A stretch of 64,000 bases of DNA from positions 139,125,133-139,189,132 of the forward strand of contig NC_079148.1 in NCBI RefSeq assembly GCF_945859685.1. The letters run 5' to 3'. Positions 12,445 through 22,849 of the stretch are shown here, piece by piece. A model generated the notes under the pieces. That model was given only the letters and a program-made list of their open reading frames with translations, was not told the DNA's origin and ran no database searches. The number at the start of each line of letters is the position of its first letter. The stretch's first letter is position 1. Made by a program: the position numbers and the translations under genes. The stretch is from Eupeodes corollae (Eukaryota; Arthropoda; Insecta; Diptera; Syrphidae).

Positions 12445-12455
12445 AAATTTGAATA

Positions 12456-13766
12456 CCCTGCTTTGATCTTCGGTTTGAAAATGAGGTAAGTAACTAAACA
12501 ATACAATGTACAGGCGCTCCAGTGGGGATAGGCCACTTTTTGGGCGGAATTCACCATTTAAAGCTGCGATCTCTTCACATTTGACAAACAAAAAGTAAAG
12601 GAAGCCATTCCTATTACGGGCCTCAAGACCTCAGGAAGTAGTTACAACTCTCCACAAAAGTAGCACTACGTCCCACACAAATATCCTTAACATCAATGAA
12701 ATCTCTTTTTTTTTAAAAAACCCTGTATAAACCAAAATCTTATGAGTAAGGGTATAAAAGAAGAAGTATTAAACGTATGAGATAAATTGATCCCAAGATA
12801 AAATAATCTTCATCTCCAACATTATGATTTTCGATTTTGACAAATAGGCTTATCCTTTTACCCTTATAGCTTTAAACTATTATTCCAAGAAATTAACACA
12901 CACAAATCATGTGGCATAACATAGATTTCTATAATATATACACAAAATTTATTATTCTATTTTAATAGGTATCCTTGAGAAAATTATGTAGACAGGTGGA
13001 ACCATCTGCATACAACAACAAAAAATTTAAAAAATATCCTTGAAAATCCTATCAAAAAAAAAGGAAATATGTAAGCATGTTTGTTAACAAAAATATCCTA
13101 CCTACAAAATACAAAAAAAAACAAAATTTTGTGCAAAAATCATTTCCATTTCATAGAAATTACCCCATGCAAACATTATAATCGCTTAACTTTACCATCA
13201 TCATCATCATACAAGAAATTGAATTAGCATAATTCCTTTATAGAAATTTACATACATTTCTTTTTTGTTATCATAATAATTTTGTGTTGGTTGTTAAAGA
13301 AGGCAAAACTCTTCACCCCTCCCTCGTTTCTTGTGTATGTCAGAAGTGGTGGTTGAAATTTTGGAGTAACCTCTACTAAATTTCTTGAAGAAAAATAATA
13401 TTCACCCAAATAGGTATAATGATGTAAAAATAGATAAATCGTATGCGTATTAAAATATGTGTGTGTTGTATCTATACATAAAGGTAACCTACACAAAAAA
13501 TTATATTCCTTTTGTTATTTTTAAACGAATCAAAGAAAAGTAAAGCAAAGAAAGAAAGAAAAAAATTGGTATATTAATATCATGAACATCCTTAAATCCT
13601 TATTTTTTATTTTTTTTTTTATAAAAAGAAGTTCAGCAAACTTGATGTTGAATTTATCTACAATGGGTATGCATAACCTACAAAAACGGAACTAAAGCAA
13701 ATTTGAAGAGCTTTTTTGAGTCATTTGTCAGTTGCGGATGTTTGGGGAAGGGGTAAAGATATAAGT
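12456..13766. other. Unassigned AT-rich DNA
   Basis: No recognisable gene or element. Overlapping short minus-strand frames at 12366-12591 run into the DINE-like repeat and are not credible. Confidence 0.45.
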
Positions 13767-13795
13767 CTCGACTGAAAAAGTAAATCATCTTAAGT
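13767..13795 (+). repeat. Terminal inverted repeat, left
   Basis: Begins CTCGACTGAAAAAGTAAAT and ends in CTTAAGT; mirrors 15717-15745 with three mismatches. Confidence 0.75.
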
Positions 13796-14270
13796 TCATT
13801 TTTTAAACTTTTCAGGAGAGGCAAAAAACTCAAAAAACAAGCTTTACAATAAAACTTTCGTACAAAATCTTCTAAGATTAAATTTTTTTAAGATAAAATT
13901 AAATGGCCTTTTCAAAAAAAAATATTATGAAAAGATATTGTTTATATTTTTTGAGTTAAATAACAAAATAAGACAAAAGATAGTTTACTTATTCTTAGTT
14001 TTTTTCCAACAATTTATTTTCAAAATCTTAAGTTGAGATAAGATGATATGCCTTCTCTTTTTGGAAAACTTTTCTATGAAATAAGTCAATATAAGATGAA
14101 TTGCAAATGCGTTAGTGAAGATAAATGAAACATAAGATGATATTTTTTCTTTGTTTTTATTAAATTTAAAAATTAGAAGTTCAAAACATAAATTAATAAA
14201 AATAAATTTGTAGGAAGAAATTAATGAAACATAAACTTATTAGTAATTACAAAATGTTTTTTTTTTTAAA

Positions 14271-14954
14271 TTAAGCTTCTTCTTCAGAGTCTTCTAACAG
14301 ATCTGGATGAATATCCTGTTGATTATCAGATGGCAGATTAAGGTACAATTCATGATAGTTTGGATTTATCAGATCGATCATATCAACAAGATCCTTTTTC
14401 TTTGCAGCACTTATATTTATGTGTCCGTTGTATGCTCAATTTAAATCACTTATGGTGAGTTTGGCAATCCCCCTCTTCTTCGTATTCAATTGTTTGAAAT
14501 CCGCTTCTTCTACTAAACTGGTCTTATAATGTATGATTCCAAATGTTTTCGTGTATCTCAGCCACCTTACTGAACTCATTTCATTATTTAAAGATGGTAC
14601 TTCAATTTCAAATGATCTTTCTAAATTAAGCTGCCTTTCAACTTCTTCTCCCATTTGTTGAATCATAGGATCCACATTTTCGTTTCTTTCTGAGACCATG
14701 CTTTCTTCAGAAGAACAGTTTGTGTCTTCAATGCCAACATTATCATTCTTATTTGAAACAATGCTTTCGTCCTCAGAAAAAGGATAATAGTTTGGGTCGG
14801 TTATGTCATCATCGAAAACTTCATCATTCAAAAATTGAAGTTCATTATGAACAATGTTCTTTTCATGTTCCTCTTTCGTGCAAAGTTGAGTTCCAGTTTT
14901 CTTTTTTGAATTAACCATACGCAAAATGGCTGCTGCACGGGAATTGCTATACAT
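14271..14954 (-). pseudogene. Acidic ORF of unknown function inside TIR element
   Basis: Frame of 228 codons from ATG at 14954 to TAA at 14271-14273, with one in-frame TGA after codon 172 (14436-14438). The part after the stop is clearly still the same protein: AYNGHINISAAKKKDLVDMI, then a NPNYHELYLNLP motif and an acidic end (LLEDSEEEA). The N-terminal part is rich in Asp, Glu, Ser and Asn, with a short basic segment (NSKKKTG). No transposase, zinc finger or membrane segment is visible. Its location between inverted repeats suggests an accessory protein or the remnant of a protein of the element. The single TGA is either a decay mutation or a read-through or sequencing matter. I do not recognise the family. 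Confidence 0.55.
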
Positions 14955-15380
14955 TACGATTGTCTAAAAATGATTTTAAATGAGAAATAAGCTAGAGTTA
15001 CTTATCTATTTAAAAGGCTGCACATTTAAAAACCTAACAAAAAAGTAAAAGGTGTTTACCTCTGAATTAAAAATTTTAGTTTGTTTTTCTCTTTATTTAA
15101 GTTTAGCTAGAAGTTATCGTTGTATTTCATAGGATCTTTCAAGCACAATAATTGCACTTTAATCTAAGGAACATATGCTCTGAGCAAAATACTAAACTGC
15201 CATTGAATCCATCTTATGTCATCGTAGTTGCGTGTATTTTTTTTATATTGCAAACGGTAAAATATCCTGTGTCTACTTAGGTTCCAGAAAAAAAAAATTT
15301 GAATTTCACGATAAAATCTTATATGAACATAAGATTATTTGCTTTTTTTCACTTTCAAGAATTTTTTTAATGAAATGTAT

Positions 15381-15447
15381 CTTAAGTCAACTTAAGGGCG
15401 AGTTTTTTTTTGTTTTGCACATAGTAAAGTATCTTAAGTCAACCTAA
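15381..15447. repeat. Subterminal palindromic motif pair
   Basis: CTTAAGTCAACTTAAG at 15381-15396 and CTTAAGTCAACCTAA at 15433-15447; the same motif recurs at 15708-15723 as CTTAAGTTGACTTAAG. Confidence 0.7.
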
Positions 15448-15716
15448 TATGTTTTACTTTTTTACAATTATAACAAATGATCAAGATGAAATAATCTTAA
15501 GTCTGTTTAAAATTTATTAATTTGATTGAAGACAACAACTTATATTGACTTAAGATGTTTTACGTTTTGTAGCAATATCTTTTTAATACATAAGATGAAA
15601 TTTTTTTCTTCATACAAAGCGAAAGGAGTGAGATAAAAGAATACGGATTGGACAGATCTATACTCCTTTAAAAAAGAATTAGGATCCATTAATAAAAAGG
15701 AAATCATCTTAAGTTG

Positions 15717-15745
15717 ACTTAAGATATTTTACCTTTTCAGTCGAG
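15717..15745 (-). repeat. Terminal inverted repeat, right
   Basis: On the minus strand begins CTCGACTGAAAAGGTAAAAT and ends in CTTAAGT; partner of 13767-13795. Confidence 0.75.
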
Positions 15746-16374
15746 GTAATCGTTTCTTTTTCAAAAACTATTTGGAACCTAAAAAGGTGATAAGATACTT
15801 TTTGGGCTTTTAATTGTTTATATTGTAAATAAAACACTAATGAACTTTAACTGTATGAATAAAATAAAACGATATCAAATATTTAAAGAGCGTGGTAAAA
15901 AAATCAAAAGGGTACAATTACACCCTCTCAAGTTTCATTGCTGATATTTTGACAAATAATATCCTATGAAATTAGCTAGTTGCTCATTCCTTCACATAAT
16001 TAAAAAATGCCCATCAGCTTAACATTGGAGCTCAATTTTGGGCGTAGTGTCAGGTAAGTAGTTAAAAATTGCAGTCTCAAGAAACCAATGTTATGCCATT
16101 TCGTCAATTTTAGAAAGGAAATCAAATCTTTGATTTTTATTTCGTTTTCGAAAGTTGACATTCCAGAACTGACAAGTGAAGGCAACGACATTAAGTATTG
16201 TGCGCGATACCCAATTTTGTTACATGTTTTCCTATCGGCCAATGTCCGGTATATATTTAAGTTACTTTGGGAGCCTGGATGTAATACAGTCAGTTAGACT
16301 GTTACATTAACAGTTGATTTCTGTCAGAAAAATTGAGAAAAGTTCACCCTTTATTGATACAATTGGAATATTTA
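15746..16374. other. Unassigned DNA
   Basis: AT-rich, with overlapping short frames on both strands (16000-16297) that carry no recognisable motif. Confidence 0.4.
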
Positions 16375-16562
16375 CTCTTTCTACAAGAGAGCTATGAAGG
16401 GCCGATCCTTGCCGGTCCAACTCAGCAGCCCGTTCATTTCTGTCAATACCATTATGATCTCTTACCCAAATAAGAAAGCCACTGAGCTTGATAGATGATG
16501 TTGAAATAGTAGCTATAACAGAATCCTCGCTGTCAGTGCAGATAGCAGTGTTTTTATTTTTG
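16375..16562 (-). pseudogene. RNase H fragment of a LINE
   Basis: On the minus strand reads TAICTDSEDSVIATI, then GFLIWVRDHNGIDRNERAAE and LDRQGS. This matches the second half of a retrotransposon RNase H domain (xTDSQAA ... WVPGHxGIxGNExADxLA), with the Pro-Gly-His motif changed to RDH. It differs from family 2, so it is probably another RNase H-bearing LINE. Confidence 0.7.
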
Positions 16563-16989
16563 GTACTTTCATCGTACTGTCAAGGAAAGAGATTCTATTT
16601 TTAACCACACATTAAGAATGTAGAATTGCTTAACAAGATCTAGATTTTCCTAACATTTTTTTCTATCAGGCAGTTTTTGAGAAATTTTCAATTTTCGACC
16701 AAACATTTTGTTGGGGAGTTCTGTTAGTTTTGGTCTCTAAATGGCCCAACTGGAATCTGCTTATACCTAACCTAAATTCAATGGCTAAGGCTATTTGGTG
16801 AAAGACCTAATTTTTTTCGACTTTTTTACTTTCGTAATGCCAATTTGTATTAAATCTTCGAGTTCTAAAATTTTGTAAAAATGCTATAATTAACGTACAA
16901 AATAAATAATAACAGATACATTTAAAGATAGGAAATATATAAAAATCAGTGGTTTTCAACCTTTACTCAAAACTGCTTAGCATCTTGAA
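16563..16989. other. Unassigned DNA
   Basis: AT-rich, no supported feature; may include the 5' part of either neighbouring LINE relic, too decayed to read. Confidence 0.35.
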
Positions 16990-18930
16990 AATCTAATAAA
17001 ATTGAATGGAATACAAAGTGCGAGCTCACAATTTCAAGAACAAATTTTACTTTTAATAAACAAGATGTTTATATATGAGATAATTACAAATAGCTTTCGA
17101 TCTTCATACATTTCTGTGATCTTTAAAAAGGAAGATCCTAACTTACCGGAAAATACAGGGGAATCTCTGTTCTCAGCTCTATCTGCGAAAAATTTTTACT
17201 CAATTACTGTACCTTATGGGTCGAAAGGAATAATAAAATAAGTTGTTTCCAAGCTGCTTTCCGAGAAAATCTCTCTACAATAGACAACATTTTTACTTTA
17301 ACGAGTATTGCTAGACTCTTTATAGATACATTTACGCATTTTAGTTTAGATTTCAAAGCCGCCTTTGACACTATAAAGGTTATTACTTTTCAAACTTACA
17401 GATATAGGTTTGTCTACAAAGTTCATAAGAATATATGAACCACAACAAGTTCAGTAGTAAAAATTGGTATGAGATTGTCAAATCAATTCAAATCTGAAAC
17501 TTGAGTTCCACAGGGTTGTATTTTGAGTCCCTTGATTGTTTCCTTCTTCATCAATGACATTGAAGATCAAATGCCAGGTGGTGTTATTTTTAGAGATGTA
17601 TTTATCAAGGTCCAACGTTCAGCCTGCCTATGTATAAGCGGATCGCTTCGCACGACCCCGTCTGCGGCACTGGACACCTTGCTCTACCTTACACCTCTTG
17701 ACATATTTAGCAAACAAATAGCTGCAAGCTCTGCTATTTGCCTCAAAGCTTCGTCGCAGTGGACTAACAACAACATTGGATACTCCATAATTCTAAGGTA
17801 CTTAGAATCAATTCCAAAGCACAAAGACTACACCATCCCCCAACTGCAATTCGACAGAAACTTCCAGATTTCTATACCTCCCAGATCTTTTTGGGAGGAT
17901 AGGACATTCTTGGATGAGTCAATCCATTTTTACACTGATGGGTCAAAAACCAAAGAAGGGGTTGGTGGAGGTGTGTACTCTGAACGACTGAAATTAAGTC
18001 TCTCATTCCGCCTTCCCAATCATTGTAGCGTTTTCCAGGCGGAACTTTTGGCGATTAAAGAAGTCTTGTCTTGTCTCAAAGAAAACGTGATATCAACATC
18101 TGATATCCATATTGTCTCTGACAGCCAGGCCGCTATCAAATCTCTGGACTCTGTCTCTACAAACTCTATAATAGTACATAACTGTCGATCATTTCTAATG
18201 GAGATGGCGCAACAGTTTAATATTCACCTTTGCTGGGTGCCGGGCCATAGAGACATTCCAGGTAACTGTAAGGCAGATGAACTCACCAGGAACGGTACAG
18301 TCCAGCCCATTCTACCACGTTTGGCAAGTACTGGTATACCAATCGCTACTTGTAAACTGCTGCTAATGCAAGACGTGAGGAGGGCAGGCACCAGGTGGAA
18401 CAACATCACCACTTGTCAAGCCAAAAAAAACATAACATAAATCTTGGAGCTCATTTTAAAAACAAAGTGAAGGTAGCAAAAGCAGCTATCAATTGTATGT
18501 GGTCAAACTTTTTCAAAAGTTACTCTATAGATGCATCGACTAAATTTAAAGTATTTGAGACAACTATCAAAAGTTCTCTGTTATATGGAAATGAAGTTTA
18601 TTTATACAAGGAATTAGAAGTAATAAAATTAGTCCAACGGTACTTTTTCAAACGTATTTTAAAACTCCCTTCTAGTACACCAAACTACGCTATTTGCATT
18701 GAATCTGGCCTGCCTCCAGTTTACATAAAAAAACCTGAAAGCTAGCGCAGATTTTATTGTTAAAGTCGTGCCTAGACCTAATAAAAATATTCAGAAAAAG
18801 ATTATTTTGATAGCTCTACGAGGTCGGTAATCTCCTTTTAAAGACTGGTTTTATTTGGCATCAGAATATAACTATCCTTTGTCACTAAGTATTGTTGATT
18901 TAGAAGCACTCAGAAACGAACTTTATGACC
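16990..18930 (+). pseudogene. LINE reverse transcriptase relic (family 1), chimeric
   Basis: The left part reads IFKKEDPNLPENTGESLFSA, SEKISLQ-type AFRENLSTIDNIFTL, LDFKAAFDTIK and QGCILSPLIVSFFINDIEDQ, the first half of an RT palm. The catalytic FADD/YADD block is missing: at about 17600 the sequence switches to RNase H LINE sequence (17610-18433). It returns at 18434 to family 1 thumb and C-terminus (LGAHFKNKVKVAKAAINC, WSNFFKS, YFFKRILKLPSSTPNY, CIESGLPPVYI). The flanking halves are in the correct order with the middle ~100 codons replaced, so the locus is a chimera, not a simple insertion. No function is possible without the catalytic aspartates. Confidence 0.8.
17610..18433 (+). mobile_element. 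Internal LINE segment with intact RNase H frame (family 2)
   Basis: Runs from VQRSACLCISGSLRTTPS through an unbroken RNase H: HFYTDGSKTKEGVGGGVYSE (Asp), CSVFQAELLAIKEVLSCL (Glu), IHIVSDSQAAIKSLDS (Asp), LCWVPGHRDIPGNCKADELT (His, Asp). It aligns with 10849-11680 and reads through with no frameshift. It stops just after NNITTCQAKKN at the edge of family 1 sequence. The segment has neither the 5' nor the 3' end of its parent LINE, so it was not delivered by ordinary target-primed insertion. The open frame 17523-18440 joins it to upstream family 1 sequence. Confidence 0.8.
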
Positions 18931-18937
18931 TTATTCC

Positions 18938-19879
18938 CGACGTTTCAAGGACCCTAGAGTCGAAATAAAAGATTTTTAGGAAGATGTCGTGCGTGCGTGT
19001 GTACGTACGTTCCTACGTCCGTACGTTCGCGACTTTTTTTAGTCGTTCATAGCTCAAGATATCCATTTCAAATAAATTTTGTTATACAGATAATAAGGCA
19101 GAAAGATGCAGAAAGGGCTCTAAAGAAAATTGGGTGGGTGGTTTTTTTACCATAGCAGTTTGAAAAAAGGTGAACATTTTGGTTGACCCTAAATATCTTA
19201 CGAACCAACAACGCTAGAGACTTGAAGAAGCATATTTTTTGAAAAAAATCCATATAACTAAATGTATCACTTCCAAAATTTTACGACTAAAATATGATTT
19301 CATCTCCAAAATAACTTTGTGCAACGAAAAATAATGTTTCTGACATCTTATAAAATTTTGAGAAAAATCGAATGGACAGTTTTTTTTATAAAAAATAAAA
19401 ATCAAAAAAAAAAACAATACTCGAAGTTGGTAAAAAGTGAATTGATTTTCGACTCAAATATCTTTTCAAAAATTTGAAATATCGCCTTCAAACTAATTTT
19501 ATCTTATAAAAAATATTTTTTTAACATTCGATACAATTTTGAAAAAAAAAGAAACTGATAGTTTCTTTACAAAAAATAAAACTCTAAAAAAAACAATACT
19601 ATAACTTGGTAAAAAATTTACTTTTGACTCAAATAGCTTTTCAAAAATTAAAAATATTGGCTTCAAACTTATTTTATTTCACAGAAAATATTGTTTCCAA
19701 TATTCAGTAATTTGTATATAAAATAGTCCGTTTATTTTCATAAAAAATAAAATCTACAAAAAATAGTACACAAATTTGGTAAAAATTGATACGAGTACAT
19801 ATAGACAAACTTTTAAGCAAGACAAATCGACAGACGGGATGGGAAGTTATCAGTGTGCGTCGCATCCCAGCCTCTGTTT
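18938..19879 (+). repeat. DINE-like repeat copy B (5'-truncated)
   Basis: Starts inside the family at CGACGTTTCAAGG and contains the GT-rich stretch GTGTACGTACGTTCC, GATAATAAGGCAGAAAGATG, then about three ~172-bp internal modules (TTGGTAAAAA...CGACTCAAATA...GACAG), and the conserved end GACAGACGGGATGGGAAGTT, CATCCCAGCCTC. It adjoins the C-terminal end of the chimeric LINE. Confidence 0.8.
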
Positions 19880-22849
19880 TTATATTAGGTTTGTATTTAA
19901 ACTGTTTAATGAAATTTATGAACTGAACTCTCTCTCAACGTATATTTATTTAATTCATGTATTTTGCATTACCGGCAGATGGCTTATAAGCCATGTATTT
20001 AAATCTTTTATACTAATTCTGTTAAATATATTAGATGGAAAAAATGAATAAAGAAAACAAAATCTAAATCTGTTGAAATTACCCCTCCTGTAAGACTTAG
20101 ACTTACAAAAACCCTAAACCTTGTATCCGCCCAAAACTTAAAACAAATATGGACATCTTTTTTTAATATTATAAAAATAAAAAAAAACTAATTAGTTTAA
20201 AACAAACATCAATCAAGAAAAAATGTCTCAAAAACCCCTCTCCAGACCATAGACCTGTCATGTTCTACATATTACACAATACTCGAAGAAAAAGCAAACT
20301 GTAGGATTATCCTATCTAAGTTTCCCAAGGTATATACAATTCACAAAGCAAGAGTCTCTCCTTGTTCACTCTCTGTGGGAAAAAAACCTACTTACACAAA
20401 AGTTTTCTTGTACAAATTATAATCCACTTAAGCCACGCCCTCATTTTCAACCTCCATTTAACCATTTTCCGTAGGGAGATCACCTCAAAAATGAAAATGA
20501 ACAATCCTAGAAAATTTAAATGCATCTCCTAGACTCAACACACACCCATATAAATATTACTACATGACACACAATGTGGTATAGTGTTTTGTTGGTGTTC
20601 CAGGGGGGGTGTGGTGGTGTTTCTGAAGGGCTTGGGGGGGTAGAAAGCGGTTGGCTAGATGGGGTTTGATATTTGTGTGAATTGCTCTTCCGCAACTCAT
20701 TAAACATACTTTAAGTATTTTACTACAATTAAACAAAATAAAACTAGATAAGAATGGGAATGGGAGAGTTGTGCGAATGCTAAAGAATAAGCCGGAGGAG
20801 GTGCAGAAGCATCAGATATGTAAGAAATTGCGCTAGAAGGCATCCAGGATTCATGCGAAGAAACATATAAGAAAATATCTTTCCAACATCCAACGGTATA
20901 TGCGTGGTAGGGACTTGGCAGCGGGGGGTAGATATCCACGTAACTTATAGGTACGCAGTGAACTACATCCCCCAAACTACATCATCAGGATCAGATGTGG
21001 GTAGGAACCATGTATACATACTTAATTCTCACTTGATAAGCAGCAATTATCATAACAAGTGTAATAGTTTCTCTTGGGCAAAAAACGGTAGCTTAGTTGT
21101 AGCTGAGCAGAATAAAGTATATTTTCTGGTGGTGGGGGTTGAAGACGAAGTGTGAGTGTTTATGGGGTAGAATAGAATAGAATATAATAGAATAGGGTAG
21201 GGTATAGGGTAGGGTAACATAATCGCTATTGTTGTGGTTTTACTCTGGGTTCTTGACACGAAAGGAGATATTATACCTACCTCTAGAACCTCTTCACGAT
21301 GATGATGGGTGTGGTATAAGGGTGTTTGTTGTGTTTTTGTGTCTTTATATTTATTTTTTTCTTATCCCCTGAGAATGAAACTAATCCTGCAGTTTAAGTT
21401 TTACTTTAGTCTTGGGTGTTTTTTTTTTTTTTTTTTTTTGTTGTAATTTTATTTTATTTTTTCTAGTTCGTGTACATTATTGCTCGAAGGATCATTATTC
21501 GTGTTAATTGCTAGTTTCCTTCAACTAGCTTTAATGTTGAATACTTAGACATGAAAATAGTTTTAAATATAGTATAAATGTAACTATACTAAATACGTAT
21601 TTATGTCCTTTTAAATGATATGACCTCAAAGCTCTTGGGGGCCTCCTTGAATAATTTTGAAATGGTTTCTATAAAAAATGATGATGATAGATTGTTAAAT
21701 ATTTCTTTTAATGAAATTATGACATTAAAATGTTTAGGTAAATATTTTGCTAATAGAATGTTGAAAAAAAATTCTTAATAAAACGAAGCTATAAACATTA
21801 GAAAGAAAAGAGTACTGAGCGGTTTTCAAAAAAGAGTTTTGGTTGCCAACTATTGATGCTATCTAAAAATTTTCAAAAGGCATTTTTGTGTAACAAGACA
21901 TTTTTTTTAAATATGAAAATTCGATGAGTCTGTTCAAAAGTCAAGTCAACTTTATTTTTGTAAGAAACAATGATTTTGAATGTTACAAAATGTTAACAAC
22001 CACATTTTTTTATAAGATAAGACAAAATTAAAGTCAGTATCCTTCTTTGTTTTGAAGGTATTTGAGTTGAAAATCATTTTGACTTTTCTTATGTGTTTTT
22101 TTGTAGGTTATCGTTTTTTCTTTTAAATGTGTACTTTTCTAAAAACTTAACAACAATTATAAGCTTATGATAAATTAAGTTTGATTTCAATAACTTTTTT
22201 GATCTGGATATATTTAAGTCGAAAAAAAAAGTTGAAGGTTTTTATTTGTTTAAGAAAAAAGTTTATTGGATTTTTCTGATCAAATGACATTTTATTAGCA
22301 ACAATCTTTTGTATATAATTTACTATTATTGAATATTAATTTATTCTCGATATATCCTTTTTTTAAATCATTACCAGCTTTTTGTAGTATCTAGGCATAA
22401 AAATACCGTCAATTTTTCATAAAGTTTTATCAAATGTTTAAAAAAAATATGTTTGTTTTGAGAAATAAATAGTTTGAATCCAATACCTTCTATTGTCTAC
22501 TAGGTATTCGATTCGAAATCTTACCAATCTAAAGTAATATTATGTTGGTTTTTAGTTCTTAAAAAAAAACAGATTTGTCACTTTTTTCTTAAATTGCTAA
22601 AAAAAACACTTTTTTTTGAAAATCCTTTGGTCATCTCTCAAAAATGTTTTCTGTAATATAAAATTTATTTGATGTCGATATCCCAATTAGTTCTTGAGAG
22701 ACAGCTAATGAAAAGTGGTATTCCGACACAGACACCTTTCTAAAAACATTTGGCTTAGATTTTTGGGTCCTTGAAAAAAAAAAATTTGGACCGATTAAAT
22801 TAATTTTCTAAAGGTACATATATGCTGTTAAGACCTTATTCGAAATCTC
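19880..22849. other. Unassigned DNA with simple repeats
   Basis: No supported gene. It includes a G-rich run on the + strand (about 20604-20642), a (TAGAA/TAGGG)n-like simple repeat at about 21168-21215 and a T tract at 21421-21439. Many short frames overlap on both strands without motifs. Confidence 0.45.

Larger units (their letters stand above)
10093..12455 (+). mobile_element. Composite SINE + DINE-like repeat + LINE, flanked by 11-bp direct repeat
   Basis: The direct repeat AAATTTGAATA is at 10093-10103 and 12445-12455. Between them lie, in order, a tRNA-derived SINE (10112-10468, itself carrying a LINE tail), the 5' end of a DINE-like repeat (10469-10574), RNase H-type LINE sequence in two orientations (10575-12005) and the 3' part of the DINE-like repeat (12006-12444). 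The flanking repeat suggests that the SINE and the DINE-like body were inserted as one unit, but a chance match cannot be excluded. Confidence 0.5.
13767..15745 (-). mobile_element. DNA element with TIRs and subterminal palindromes
   Basis: The ends are inverted copies of each other: 13767-13795 and 15745-15717 (minus) both begin CTCGACTGAAAA and agree at 26 of 29 positions. Inside, the 16-base motif CTTAAGTCAACTTAAG or variants recur near both ends (15381-15396, 15433-15447, 15491-15505, 15708-15723, and half-sites near 13788 and 14027). Clustered subterminal motifs are typical of transposase binding regions in cut-and-paste elements. It carries one ORF of unknown function (14271-14954). No transposase catalytic domain is seen, so it is probably non-autonomous or deleted. 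The target duplication is unclear (possibly GT). Confidence 0.7.
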
